A stretch of DNA of 64,000 nt, from contig JBNGIQ010009580.1 of NCBI GenBank assembly GCA_049999765.1, positions 1 through 64,000 of the forward strand. The letters are read 5' to 3'. Under the pieces are notes generated by a model. It saw only the letters and a program-made list of their open reading frames with translations, did no database searches and was not told the DNA's origin. The DNA is from Phaeoceros laevis. Lineage: Eukaryota > Anthocerotophyta > Anthocerotopsida > Notothyladales. The number at the start of each line of letters is the position of its first letter. The stretch's first letter is position 1. Shown piece by piece: positions 11,010 to 23,900 of the stretch. A program made the position numbers and the translations under genes.

Positions 11010-11356
11010 CAAGCGTCCCTCTCCTCCCACGTCCCTCCCTCCCTCTCCTCCCACGTGGCTATGGCTGCCAGCCGAGGGAGGGCGGTTCCCTCCTTGGCCA
11101 TCGCTGCCAACCCAAGGAAGGAACGCCCCTCGCGCGGCCCGCCCTGCCCCTACTTGCGCGGCCCGCCCTGCCCCGACTTGCGCGGCCGTACCTCTCCTCC
11201 AATCTGGCTATGGCTGCCAGCAGTGGGAGGCCCCCCGCGTGCCCCCTTCGTGGCTCGCTCCCTCTCTTGCGCCGGCCGCGCGGGCCGCGCGGCCACGCCC
11301 TGCCCCTCCTTGCGCCTTCCTACATCTCCGAAACCTCCCACCGCTGGCAGCCATAG
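11010..11356. repeat. C-rich/GC-rich repeat patch with direct and inverted copies of one word
   Basis: The 17-mer TGGCTATGGCTGCCAGC occurs at 11056-11072 and 11205-11221, and its first 13 bases recur inverted at 11343-11355. Between them a unit of about 24 bp (GCGCGGCCCGCCCTGCCCC plus ACTT) is repeated at about 11132-11155 and 11156-11179 with a partial third copy. Overlapping open frames in several phases are a by-product of low AT content and look like low-complexity translation, not a protein. Confidence 0.7.
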
Positions 11357-11898
11357 TATGAGAAACCGGTAATCAGTTTACTACAGTTTAGCGCCAGTTT
11401 GCCAGCTTCCAGATTCATGAGGTGATTAAGTGTCTCTCGTGCGTGGTCTACAATACAAAATTTTCAATACCATTCATCAAGTCTACGCGACTCACCGTTT
11501 TCTTATGTCCCCTCAAGGAGGTGCGGGCGAGATGGAACAAGTTCAGGAAATGGTGCTGCGAGTGATCTAAACATGTGAAAGAACCTTTGTTGGTGTTCAC
11601 AACTTCAGAATGTACATGTAATTTCAAGATGTAGAATTGAACATCTCGTATTGCTCAAGCCACTTGTGCCTTGAGGGAGAGGCACGTGGGCAGCTAGATT
11701 CATGAACTATGGTGAACCTCAGCACATGCCGGGCCGGCATGACACAGTGTTACCTAGGTGTTGTGTCGTCTTCTTGTCCGGCACCTCATGATCGTATAGA
11801 ACAGCGTTGCTTCGGCATCTTACCGACAGGTGGATGGCCTGCTATGAAGCTCCTGCAAAGGGGATGGCAACAACAAAACGGGTAAGTCAGAGTCAACC

Positions 11899-13866
11899 AT
11901 GGCAACCGTGGCAGGCAGCAGCAGCAGGCGCCCCATCCTTCGCCTGCTTTCTGTTGTGGCATTCATCACATTGTCGGCGCTCTGCCCACCGGCGACGGCC
12001 TTACCCTTCAATGTGGTGGAGGCCTCAATCTCCGACGTGCAACAAGCTTTCCAGCAAGGCCAGCTCACGTCCCTGCAGCTTGTGCTGCTCTACCGAGCGC
12101 GGGTGGCCCTGTACGAGTCCCAGCTGAATGCCATTATCGAGATCAACCCGGCCGTCTACGCACAGGCAATCAAGGCAGACTTACAGAGGTACGTCAACAA
12201 ATGTCGAATCGATGGATGCTGCCTGTACTCCTCATTGCTTGCCAGGTGCTTGATCGACCTTGAACTGCTGGTGCAGAGCTGCGGCAGGCGGGCACATTGG
12301 AGGCCTCCATGGTATTCCCATCCTGATCAAGGACAACATCGGCACCAAAGACAGGCTAAACACCACAGCAGGCTCGTTTGCTTTGTTGGGCGGTACAGTG
12401 CCCCAAGACGCCTTCCTCATCAAGCTCCTGAGACAGGCAGGCGCTCTCATCTTCGGCAAGGCCAATCTGAGCGAGTTCATGGGCACACGATCCCAGCTTG
12501 AACCGCCAGGATTCAGCCCACGAGGCAACCAGACCAAGGTAGTCCAACGTCCAAGGGCCATTCTTCCTTCCTTCGCTAAGCCAAGACATGTTCCAGTCCG
12601 TCAATCTCACGATTTCCTGCTTTGCCGATTCCCGGAAACACAGAACCCATACAATGTGGGGGTGAGTCCAGGCGGGTCCAGCTCGGGATCCGCAGTGGCG
12701 ACAGCGGCCAACCTGGTCCTAGTCTCCATCGGCACAGAGACACAAGGGTCGCTCGTGCTCCCAGCCAGCCGCAACGCAGTGGCCAGTCTCAAGCCCACTC
12801 CTGGACTCGTCTCCAGAAGCGGCCTCATCCCCATCTCCTTTGACTTCGATACCGCAGGGTGAGTGAGCCCCCGCATCAGATCTCTGTTGCAGACGTGCAT
12901 ACCGACATTCAGCTCCTCCAACATTGCAACACTTGTGGTGTGTGAGAGCAGGCCCATTGGGAAATACGTAGCCGACGTGGTGACGGTGCTGGACGTGATT
13001 GCCGCGCCTGATTCCGCTGATTCTCTTGTCAGCGCCTGCTCCAAGCCCTCCGGGGGCTACCGAGCTCACCTCCTGGCCAACGGGCTGGCAGGCAAGCGCA
13101 TCGGCATCGCCCGCGACTTCTACGCCCTAGTTCCGGCCTTCAAGCAGGCTGCCATCGACAACATCGTCACCATTTTAGGGTTCGGTCACAGACACGCAAC
13201 TAGGTGTCCATCTCTCTGGAGCTGACAGCAAATTGGGGCACCCTGGGACTCACCGATGGCTGACTGATGGATTGCAGGCAACAAGGAGCTGTTGTGGTGG
13301 ACAATGCCAACACCGATCCCGTCGTGCTAGCCCAGATTGTGAGCGGAGTCCCTCCCTTCACGCCTCCCGCCACGCCTGACCGCTTCGTGCTGCTCTCCGA
13401 CTTCAAGGTGAACATCAAGAACTACCTGGCCACACTGCAGAACAGCCCGGTGCACAACCTCTCGGAAATCATCGCCTTCGACCAGGCCGACCCGCGGCAG
13501 CAAATTGGACTCTACCCTGACGACATCTTCATCGCCGCCAACACGCTCACCTCCGGGCAGAGCAGCCCGGCCTACCTCCTGGCTAAGCAGATTGTGAGCC
13601 AGCAGAACCAGAACGGCTTCGTCAAGGTGTTCCAGGATAACAACCTGGACGCGCTGCTGGTGCCCTCTGACACCAACTTCTATGTGTTGGCGTCGCTGGG
13701 AGGGTTCCCCATCTTCACCATCCCTGCCGGCTACAACAACGACACCGGCCTGCCGTTCGGCGCCTCGTTCGTCGGAAATCCCTGCACGGAGGCGAAGCTC
13801 GTGGAGATCGCCTTCGCCCTGGAATCCATTCTCGACGTGCGGAAGAATCCTCCTGCGTTTCCTTGA
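11899..13866 (+). CDS. Secreted or endomembrane amidase (amidase signature family)
   Basis: Five exons: 11899-12188, 12277-12538, 12644-12858, 12952-13179 and 13278-13866, giving about 527 residues. The start gives a hydrophobic signal peptide (residues ~15-35, LLSVVAFITLSALCPP). The amidase signature Ser-cisSer-Lys triad is visible. The lysine is in GIPILIKDN, the Gly/Ser loop is GVSPGGSSSGSAVA, and the acyl-binding serine is in GTETQGSLVLPAS. The family hydrolyses amide bonds; the substrate is unknown, and a signal peptide makes organellar GatA unlikely. The weakest junctions are the exon 1/2 acceptor (12276), chosen because it alone keeps the frame into GGLHGIPILIKDN, and the fourth donor (GTTCGG). 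Confidence 0.85.
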
Positions 13867-13867
13867 A

Positions 13868-14022
13868 GAAGGACGAGCATTTAGACAAAGTACTGGAGGT
13901 TTGGTTTTGGCGGAACCGTAGAGTCGGCCACATTGGCCTCGTCTGTTTCTTGGAGAACAACGAGCATGTAGACAGAGGACACTAGGTGGAACCGTAGAGT
14001 CGGCCACATTGCCTCGTCTATC
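13868..14022. repeat. Imperfect tandem duplication just after the amidase stop codon
   Basis: Two copies of about 75-80 bp share GACGAGCAT/AACGAGCAT, TAGACA and the longer block GGAACCGTAGAGTCGGCCAC followed by ATTG and CCTCGTCT. The first starts two bases after the amidase TGA, so both copies probably lie in its 3' UTR. Confidence 0.7.
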
Positions 14023-14144
14023 TCAGGGTTTCTTTGTAACTCCATAATTTACCCGATTCTTACGTTATTGCGTTAGGGAACGTACCTTGTACACAGGACA
14101 ACCCATTAAGGTGAGATCCACATCGTTCATGGCAGGCAGGCGGC

Positions 14145-15961
14145 TTGAGTACAACTATGGACCGGGGGAAGTGTCCCGATCTTCTGTGGTTCGCGGCCCT
14201 GGCCACCTGCATCAAGCTCCTACTGGTGCCTGCGTACCGGAGCACGGATTTTGAGGTGCACCGGCACTGGCTTGCCATCACTCACTCCCTGCAGCTCCGA
14301 CAATGGTACAGCGACAACACCAGCGAGTGGACGCTGGATTACCCTCCCTTTTTCGCCTGGTTCGAGAGATTTTTGGCCATATTTGCACACCAGGTCGACC
14401 CCAGAATGGTGGACCTCACTCAGGGCCTGAATTATGCATCCGATGCCACGGTTTTGTTCCAGAGGCTCAGCGTCATGGCTGCAGACGTCGTTCTGTATGT
14501 CGGGATCTGGAAGTGTTCCCGGGTTCTGCCGAACCGGCAGAGAGCGCTCCTCTATCTGGCCGTGCTGCTGTCCCCAGGGCTGCTGATGGTGGATAACATC
14601 CACTTCCAGTACAACGGTTTCTTGCTGGGAATTCTGCTCATCTCCATAGGGTTCCTGGTGGAAGGGAATGACGTTGCCGGAGGCGTGGCCTTCGCCGTTC
14701 TCGTATGCTTCAAGCACCTCTTTGCTGTCGCAGGCCCCGTCTACTTTGTGTATCTCCTGAGGCACTATTGCAGGGGACCGAACAAGTTTGTGAGGATTCT
14801 CCGTTTGGGAGCAGCGGTGATGGCAGTGGTGGGAATTGCCTTCGGCCCTTTTGTGTACCACGGACAGGTACTGTCTCAGAGAGTTCGTGGTCGTTTGTTG
14901 TATCAAATCATAACTGTGAGTGGCTTACTCTCATGATCTGATTTGTGTAGGCTGTGAAACTGGCAGATAGGTCAAGTACTCAAGAGACTGTTCCCTTTTG
15001 GGAGAGGACTGTGTCATGCATACTGGGCTCCAAATTTCTGGGCCCTGTACAATGTTACAGACAAAGTGCTTGGTTTTGGACTCAAGAAACTGGGGTTTAG
15101 TGTCCACACAGTGAGAGCAGGCCTCACAGGAGGGCTAGTTGGTGATTTCTCACCTTATGCTGTGCTACCTCAGGTTGGTGCAAATGTGCCTGGCAGTCTT
15201 TTCCATCCAGTCTTTTGTTGTGCTAGATGTAAGTTGCTGATAGTCTGGTTTGCAGATCACTCCAGCCATGACGATGACATTGGTTCTCCTAGCAATGTTG
15301 CCTTGCCTCATCCAAATATGGCGGAATCCCGTGCAGTCAGAAATGGCTCGCTGGATCTCGTATGCATATACCTGTGGGTTCATGTTTGGCTGGCATGTTC
15401 ACGAAAAGGCGTCTCTTCATATGGTGATTCCCTTCAGCCTGGTGGCAGTAAGGTCTCCCAGAAATGCAGGGTCTTTCATCTTCCTGTCGACAGGTACAGT
15501 GCAAACGGTCTCTTCTTCTCACTGTATGAGTTCAGTTGCATTTTTGCTAATACCTGCCTTTGTTGTTTGTAGTCTCGTATTACTCTCTCTTCCCCCTGCT
15601 TATTGATGCCAAAGAGTATCCTATCAAGGTGATGCTGCTGCTGGCACATACAGTGGCCACCCATCTCAGCTTTGCTGACTACTTCTCTGAAACAAATGAT
15701 TCAAATGAGTCTCAAGAGAAAGTGAAGGAGCAGCTTCGTGTGGATTGTAACAAGGGATCAAGCGGACATGTACTGTTACTTGGACAAAGAACTAAGGCTT
15801 TTCTGCTCGGTTTGGTTGCTGTGGAATGCTACGGCCAGTTGGTCCATCATCTCTTGTTCAGAGATGCACTCCCATTTGCACCGCTGATGCTCGTCTCAAT
15901 TTATTGCAGTTTAGGACTTCTTTGGTCTTGGGCTGAGCAGCTGTACCAAATTGTGAATTAA
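14145..15961 (+). CDS. ALG8: Dolichyl-P-Glc:Glc1Man9GlcNAc2-PP-dolichol alpha-1,3-glucosyltransferase
   Basis: Four exons: 14145-14867, 14967-15173, 15256-15493 and 15573-15961, about 518 residues, the usual ALG8/ALG6 size. It adds the second glucose to the lipid-linked oligosaccharide for N-glycosylation, from the ER lumenal side, and belongs to glycosyltransferase family GT57. Diagnostic stretches are [65 protein letters not shown] and [15 protein letters not shown]. Many hydrophobic segments fit a multi-span ER membrane protein. HRHW and [10 protein letters not shown] fit ALG8 better than ALG6. The start could also be the Met at 14157. Confidence 0.93.
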
Positions 15962-16643
15962 ATGGAGCTAGTCCACTTTGTTGATGCCAGTTATCCTCGT
16001 TCAAATTGCTTACTGCGGTGCTGGCCTAGATTGAAAGCAACCTCCTTTTCCACGCGTACAAGTGTTGACGTCAAAGGAAAGTTAACTTACTGCTACATAC
16101 AGAACTGAGAATTCACAATCTTGAGAAGGACTGCCATGATTGGTCCGGGACAGCTGCATCGAACTTGCAGAACCTTTGTCCCATTCAACAATTTTGTAAC
16201 TAACTCCTGGACGCGTTTGCGAAGCCAGCTAGAGTAACGTACTTCAAAGTTCGAAGTAGCTTAGTTTAGCCCTATCTCCATTCAGACCGAGGTGCCGTTA
16301 GAACTTACAATAGAACAAACACAGTCACGCTTTGTATATCGAGGCTCGGCATAGGAAAAAAGGTCCTACCAACCCCGCGAGCTCCGCAGCCCGCTTCAGC
16401 TACTGTAGCGGGCGGGAGGAAGCTCGTTGCTAGCCGATCGCCATCGCCATCGCCTTCTCACTACTAGGGTTGTGCCTGGTCGGTCGGGCTGCGGGAGCTG
16501 CGCGCAGTGTAAGACAGGGAGGGTGCTTCGGTTTGAAATCAGTTGGTGAGGTGGTGGTGTGGAGATCCAGTGGGAAGGGTATAGTTTTGTGAGTCTAAGG
16601 TCCACCGATTGCAAAAAGTGAGCTTTGCGAGCGAGTGGGAGCC
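15962..16643. other. Intergenic: ALG8 3' end and SCAMP upstream region
   Basis: I see no coding sequence. It must hold the ALG8 3' UTR and, since SCAMP is on the same strand, the SCAMP promoter and leader. There is no clear TATA box or known motif. Confidence 0.5.
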
Positions 16644-19146
16644 ATGGGGACCCGATATGATGACAATCCGTTCGACGAGGATGAAGTGAATCCGTTTTCT
16701 GTGAGTGTGACGTTTGGGGCATTTTCCTCACCAATGTTACCTTTCGGGCGTATGTTTGGTGATGTGAGCGCGAACTTGTGAGCAGGATCCCGTGGTGCGT
16801 GCACAGGCAGCGGGAAAGACGTCTAACTTGCCAGCTTATGGTGGACCTTTCTTTGAGGTAGGATGCTTAGATGTTTTGGTATTTGTCACTTCAGATGTGC
16901 GGAGGGACTGAGTAGAGTGACCGGCAGGTGGAGTGTACAGTGTTTTCTAAAGCTAGCCATTCGGTGGTAGAATAGTCCTCGCTGATATGCATGGCTGGTT
17001 TGACAGGGATCCAGGCTTGCACCTCTACCCCCGGAGCCAACATCTGTTAGGGATGTCAACATAGATATACCGCTCGGGGGAACAGTACGTCTCGGGACCA
17101 TCGAGGTTTGATTTCCGAAGGGAGCTGTTCATTTTTTCATACATGATATCATTTTTTTCAGGTGGATCTGAAAAAGAAAGAGAGGGAGCTGAAACTCAAG
17201 GAGGAGGAACTGAAGAAAAGAGAACAGGTGAGCGCCTTTTATGCTTTATGCTTTTCAACTTGCTAAAGAATAAGAGCGCAATCAGTGTAAGCGGGGTCCT
17301 GGATATCCGTTATTCTTTTTTTCTCAGACGAATGTATGAGTTTCTTGAGCTCTCAACTTGTGCAGAGGTCATGAAAGAGCTGTGCACGTGGTTTTGAGAT
17401 TGGTTTGTAAGTATAAAGGCCAGACTGGATGTGTAGTGGGTTGCTAATACCTGTAACTTGCGTACCTTGCAGGATTTGAAGAAAAGGGAGGAAGCCTTAA
17501 GGAAAGGTGTGTCACGATTGTCTAGTTATGCATTCCTGAGCAGCTTTCATTTGTGGCAGAGTGTCATTTGTGGAGAGTATCGAAATGATTTCTTTTGTTG
17601 CTGATACGCCCTTATACCTGGTTCCAGCCGGGGTTGCCCTGGAAGATAAGAATTGGCCACCATTTGTCCCGATCATCCATCATGACATTGCAGCAGACAT
17701 ACCTGCTCACTTGCAATCTATCCAAAAAGTGGCATATGCAAGTTGGCTTGGTGAGCTCCCTGATCTTGGCGTTCTTTAGTTGACATTTGCTTGATATATT
17801 TAAGCGTGAGTAAGAAGTTCTGGTGTTATGAGGTAAGCTTGTGTTGATGGTGGCCGGCACTTTCTACCTCTATAGTTGTCGTTTCATTTTGTTTTGGTAG
17901 TGACTTTTGTGCCTATTGTATGAGGTTGGGATAATGTAGCAGGACCCATCTTCACCACAAAACATTCTCAGAATCAAACTTTGCTGTTGCATTTGGTGAT
18001 CGTTTTTTCAGGAATAATGCTGGTTCTACTTTGGAATTTCATTGCCTTGTCAGCGAATTGGATTGACGGGGCTGGAGCTAGTAAGCATGAATCTCATTTC
18101 TTTTAGGGTGGGTGTAGACTCATCGTGTTCATGCATGTTGCTTATGGTTTGGGACATTTTTGCAGGTGTGGGATCTTGGTTTTTAGCTCTGATCTATTTC
18201 TTGGTGGGTGTTCCTCTCTCGTACATCTTGTGGTATCGCCCCCTTTATCGAGCCATGAGGTTGGTGATAATCAGTTCCAAGTAAAAGAACGCTAATCTCA
18301 TATTCAACTGTACTTCTTGCAAAGGCTTCATTTATGTGCCGGTTGAAGTTCCAATGTAGGCATCTAATTTTGTGCTATGTGTTGCAGAACCGAAAGTGCC
18401 CTGAGATTTGGATGGTTTTTCCTGTTCTATCTTGTAAGTATCGCAAGTTTGGGCTTCACCTGATTGCAAGGATCTTTTGTTGTCTAATTATGGAGGTTGA
18501 CTGTTGTCTGGTGTGATGTTTGACACATTGGGTGGATTTCAGATTCATATTGCCTTCTGCATCTATGCTGCGATTGCTCCCCCAATCGTTTTTAAAGGAA
18601 GGGCGTCTACGTAAGTGCCCTGAAACCTCTACTGCCCCTGCTTTTGGCTACGACTGCGCAGAAGGTTGCTGCAGTATTTGGAGGCTCGGGCACTTCGGAT
18701 GCCATATTTCCAGGCCTGACAGGTGACGGTTTTGGTTGTACAGGGGCATCTTCCCAACAATTGACCTCCTTTCAAATCACCATACTGTTGTTGCGGTAAT
18801 AGACCCTCTTACTTGGCAATCCTGTCGGATGTTAAGGCTTTTATAGTGCAGGTCGTATCCTTTGGGTTTCTTGAAATATGACCTGCGAACTGTCTTGTTC
18901 TTTTCCAGATATTTTACGTTGTTGGAGTCGTTCTGTATGCCGTGGAAGTAGTACTGAGCATATGGGTCCTGCAAGTAAGTGGGAGCACTTGAGATACTCT
19001 GCATAACGAGGTTTTCAGTATCGTAATTCGTTTGGAACGCTAATGTGTCTTCTTTCGTGCACCTTCAGCTTGTTTACGGCTACTTCAGGGGCTCTGGGAA
19101 GGCAGCGGAGTTGAAGCGAACAGCTGCCCTCAGGGCGGCTATATGA
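16644..19146 (+). CDS. Secretory carrier-associated membrane protein (SCAMP)
   Basis: Thirteen small exons: 16644-16700, 16786-16857, 17007-17084 (or 17105), 17162-17227, 17473-17506, 17628-17750, 18012-18080, 18166-18259, 18388-18433, 18543-18610, 18744-18795, 18909-18974 and 19069-19146, giving about 300 residues. Two N-terminal NPF motifs ([13 protein letters not shown]), which bind EH-domain endocytic adaptors, are followed by a charged coiled coil ([14 protein letters not shown]) and the SCAMP signature [15 protein letters not shown]. Four hydrophobic spans are linked by short loops, including [10 protein letters not shown]. SCAMPs cycle between trans-Golgi, endosome and plasma membrane. 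The exon 3 donor is ambiguous: both GTACGT at 17085 and GTTTGA at 17106 keep the frame. Confidence 0.93.
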
Positions 19147-20930
19147 GTTTCTCCTGGGAGACTTCTGTGCAATTTTCGTCCCTGTGTTGAATATAGTTTT
19201 TTTCAGTTGCTCATCTGAGCTGCACATTGGCATGTTGAGAGTTGTAGCAGATGAATTCATGTACATGTTAGCCGTATGTTTGCTTTAGGATGCTGGAGAG
19301 AACATGCACGACGGCGTGCAATCTACCTGCGTTTTGCGGCAACACCCATTTTTTTTCTGTGTCGGTTATGGCAACGATACTGAGCTAGTTCCGCAGATTT
19401 GTAGCCTCAAAGACATCCTCACCGTTTTCGTTGGTAGGAGCATCGATCTCTTGCCAGAGTAGACTAGGTAGCCACGGTCGTATCATCGTTTGACCCAATA
19501 GAGAAGTGTGATTCCCGAAGACCCACTACTACCAACCGCATGTGTGACTATGTTGAAAATACGAATCGACGCTCGTAGAAGATGCTGAACGGCAATGCGG
19601 AGGCCACTAGATTTAATAATCGGGAAAAAAACAAAAGAGAGGGATCTTGAGTCTTTGAGTCTTTGACTCCTCACTGGACGGGGCGTCTCGCCGCAGGGAA
19701 TCGCTAAAGGACAGGATAAATACCGGTTGGACGGTCTCACTCCAATGCGAGCAAAGCAGGTGCCAAGAGCGCAGCTGGGAGCGGAGTGACCGTGGCCTCC
19801 TGCCGAGGCCGAATCCTTCTCCAGGTCGGCATGAGGAGCCCCAGTGCTGGTGGCAAAAAGCGTGGAGTGCTCATCTGGTGGGGTTCCTGGTCCTGCGCTT
19901 CCTCCTACACAACCGCTTCCACGGCTTCGGGCAGCGGCAGCCCCTCCGCCCGCTCCTTCACCCGGACGCTGCAAGCTGCACCGGGAGCCTGGCCGGGCCT
20001 TGCAGCTGCTAACCGGATTGAATTACCGTCTCACGCTGCAGTATTGGAGGTACAATTTTGGATTGGACGGGAATGTGGCAATTGGATTTGTCGAACAGAT
20101 CGCAACACGGTAGAATTCTGGACTGGATTGACACATGCAAAATACGGTGGTGCGTTTGGTGGATTAGGAACGGTGTGTTGTACCGGAGGCGAGAACACCT
20201 GTGCCAAAGAAGGTGGTGAAGAGGCCTCTTCAGCGAAAGAGAAGGACTATCTCTGGGTCCACACGGCCTGCTATTGCAAAGGTAGGCTGAGTATGCCAAG
20301 GATTTTGGTTACCTGGATCGTTTCAGCTGCGTTGCATTCGGTCGTTGTTCTTCTGCTCTCCCACTGAAAGAAGAACGTTGTAATCCGTGTCAGGGTGTAG
20401 ACGATTGTGCTTTTCCTTTCCTCCAGGTACAGTCTTTTATCACCTTTTGGTTCTTCTTAAGCCAGCTGGCTATCTGCAAATTTTAGCATTGGAACGTGCC
20501 ACTTTCCGCGATCGAATTGCGGTGCTAACGGAGTTGAGGGCAGGCATCACATCTAGATCCAGCTGGGAGAGAGGTGAAACCTTGCTTCGAGCAGCCCAGT
20601 CCTAAGACCGCTCAGAGACGCAAGGTTCCTTCTTTTACAACCTACAGTCTGTTGCGGGGGATTCGCTCGCAAAAGTATCAGCCCAGCAGCTCGGCTGCAG
20701 AATTTGAGCCATTTTTATCTTATGCTCGTGTGTTTGCGAGGCCTTCTACAACTGTGAAGGAATCGAGAGTTGCAGTCCTCCTTCCAACCCTCCGGTGGGT
20801 GTTGGGGCGGACACTTGGCAGTGGGTTGCCACCGTTGGCCGCTTTGCAACTTTGAGTTGTTGAAGGTGGTAGATCCGGTTTTTGTGGTGCAGAAGACTTT
20901 ATAAGGAGCGGTGAGTGCAACATCTACAAG
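19147..20930. other. Intergenic stretch between SCAMP and urease
   Basis: 1.8 kb without a recognised gene. A plus-strand frame at 19786-20367 (193 codons) is open but matches nothing I know, begins in GC-rich low-complexity sequence and shows no splice pattern. It could be chance, a lineage-specific gene or an old insertion. The last part must contain the urease promoter. Confidence 0.4.
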
Positions 20931-23900
20931 ATGAGACTCTCACCGCGAGAATTGGATAAGCTTGTTCTGCATGGGGCCGGCTTTGTTGCTCAGAAAAGGC
21001 TGGCCCGTGGTCTCGCTCTCAACCATCCAGAAGCTGTCGCCCTTATCGCGACGCAGGTAGTGCCCTCCCTTATTTTTGTAACTAGATAATGCAGGGTGTA
21101 CTTCTTGTCGCTGAATTATCTGGCTGGACCTTAGGTTTTAGAGTTCATCCGAGATGGCAAATCAGTCGCGGAGCTGATGGATATAGGACGTCAATTACTT
21201 GGCCGGTCGGTACTTTCTTCTTTCCTTTCAGTTTCTAGTACAAATTTCCCACGGGTTCTTGATTTACGGATACCTTTTCAACTTCAATTTCCAGAAGGCA
21301 AGTGCTGCCAGGGGTTCCGCATTTGCTGGAAACTGTCCAGGTATGTGGATCCATTATGTAAATCATGAGATGCATTTTGTTTGGCAAGACTAACATGGTG
21401 CTACGTTTTGACCTCCTTGTCACATGCCGACTGATGTTGGGATCTTTGGGATGCCTGTTTTAAAGGTGGAAGGGACGTTTCCTGATGGTACGAAGTTGGT
21501 AACTGTTCACAGTCCTATAACACGGGAACACGGTGATCTGAGTCTAGCCTTGTATGGGTCCTTCTTACCTGGTAAGAAATTCTGGTTATTGGTTAGCATG
21601 AAGTTCCTGTAATGCGCACCTTATGGGTTAACGTGCTCATGAAGTTTCTTCTTGTGCAGTTCCGTCTGTGGGCCTCTTTCCTGCCCTTGACGAGGTTTCA
21701 GAACCAGGTTGTATAGTCAGTCGTCCTGGGCGGGTTTTGATGAATGAAGGAAGAGAATGCATAACTCTTAAAGTTATCAATACAGCAGACAGGCCAATAC
21801 AGGTCACCCCTCTTGTGCAGCTCGTTTCTGACCTGGATGCTTTTCTCGCTTCTGCCTACTTCAAGTTTCAGCGTACATCTGCAGGTGGGCAGCCATTACC
21901 ATTTTATTGAATGTAACCCATACCTTATTTTCGACCGGGCAAAAGCCTATGGCAAACGTTTAAACATTATTGCTGGCACCGCAGTTCGATTTGAGGTATT
22001 GCATAACCGTATGACTTAGTGACGTTTTTGCATCTAGTTAGAGATTAATAGAGGCTAGCCTAGATAAGCAAACAGATATTTTCTTGTTAAGTGTGATTAT
22101 AACCATCAAATTACGCCAATTGCTTTCCCTGCAGCCAGGTGATGAAAAAACTGTTACGCTTGTGAGCATTGGTGGCAATAAGGCAATTTACGGTGGTAAC
22201 GGTCTAGCTGAAGGGCCTGTTGATGAGACTCGACTGCCGTTGATTATGGAGGGGGTTTCTTTGAGAAGCTTTGGACATCAGCAACAATCCGTGAGCTGGT
22301 ACTGCACAGCTACTGCGTTGTTGTTGACCTTGTCAAGAAATGGAGACACTACATGGCATATTGAGGTGTGTGTGTCTTTACATAGTGTAATGTGTCCCTG
22401 TCCCATACCTTTGATGCTGACAGGGTTGGAGTTTCCGGGAAAGACGAGAAAGCAAGCTGCTTTGTGTCGCGTGAACATTATTCCCACATATTTGGTCCAA
22501 CAACTGGTGACAAACTTAGGCTCGGAGATACTGGTCTTTATGCGACGGTCGAGATGGATTATGCAGTATATGGGGACGAGTGCAAGTTTGGTGGAGGCAA
22601 GGTCCTTAGGGATGGAATGGGACAAGCTTGTGGATATCTTGCAGCTGACACTTTAGACACAGTTATTACCAATGCTTTAGTGATAGATTACACGGGAATT
22701 TACAAGGCAGACATTGGCATCAAGGGAGGGCTTATAGTTGGAATAGGGAAAGCTGGAAACCCGAATGTGATGGATGGGGTCACTGAGAACATGATAGTTG
22801 GTGTAAGTCCTGACAGCAACATTGCTATACTGCTATAGCTTATGGACCAATATCCAATTAACTGAGCATGTCCTTGTGGCACCACAGGTCAACACAGAAG
22901 CCATAGCAGCTGAGGGGTCAATTCTTACTGCTGGAGGTATTGACACGCATGTGCACTACATATGTCCTCAGCTTGCCGAAGCAGCAATTTCTGCAGGTGA
23001 ACTCTAGACGACGAATACATACGCTCCTGCGAAGTTTGGCTGCGAAGTAGCTGATAGAAACTTGATGCCTGTCTATCTGTGCAGGCTTAACAACTCTGGT
23101 TGGAGGAGGAACTGGACCTGCACATGGTACAACAGCAACAACTTGTACACCTGCCCCTGAGCAGATGTGTCTAATGCTACGTGCTACAGATGACATGCCC
23201 TTGAATTTCGGTTTTACAGGAAAGGTTGGTATAGTGTGCAGCTATCTAGCATTGAGATGTGTATCTTGTCATTGCACTGCCAGTGAATGTGTAGTTTTCC
23301 TGAATTGCTAGCACGATTCCTGGAACTTGCAGGGTAATACGTCAAAGCCAGAAGGTCTTTCCGAGATTATCGAAGCTGGAGCTATTGGTTTGAAGTTACA
23401 TGAGGATTGGGGCACTACCCCAGCTGCCATTGATAACTGTTTAACAGTCGCAGATGAATTTGATGTGCAGGTATCCTGTCTAGTTGGCTTCTGGTTTGTT
23501 TCTCGGATTTGTTTCAGAAGCAAGCTTCAACAAAGTAGGTCTACACCTAGTGACGGTTTGGATTGACCTCTGTTTTTGCTGACTGTGCAGGTGACTATTC
23601 ATACAGATACACTCAATGAGTCTGGATGCGTCGAGCATTCTGTAGCAGCGTTTGGCGATCGAACTATTCACACTTACCACAGGTGGGAAGGTGCAACCTG
23701 TGCATAGAATGCGTGCTGTTGTTTCCTTCCTACTAGGGTAACGTTCACTGTCAACTTATCTCCCTGTCTGTGCATCTTGGGAGAAAGTGAGGGAGCAGGT
23801 GGCGGCCATGCACCGGACATCTTGATGGTCTGTGGTTTACAGAACGTGTTACCTTCGTCCACCAACCCAACGAGGCCTTACACTGTGAATACTATTGATG

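Noticed and set aside
10924-11361. Three overlapping plus-strand open frames of 105-145 codons
   Set aside because: They read through the same GC-rich repeat in different phases, giving Pro/Ala/Arg-rich low-complexity peptides; stop codons are rare simply because the DNA lacks A and T.
12246-12501. Amidase reading frame continuing straight from exon 1 past 12189
   Set aside because: It loses all family likeness; using acceptor 12276 restores the frame into the lysine motif with correct phase.
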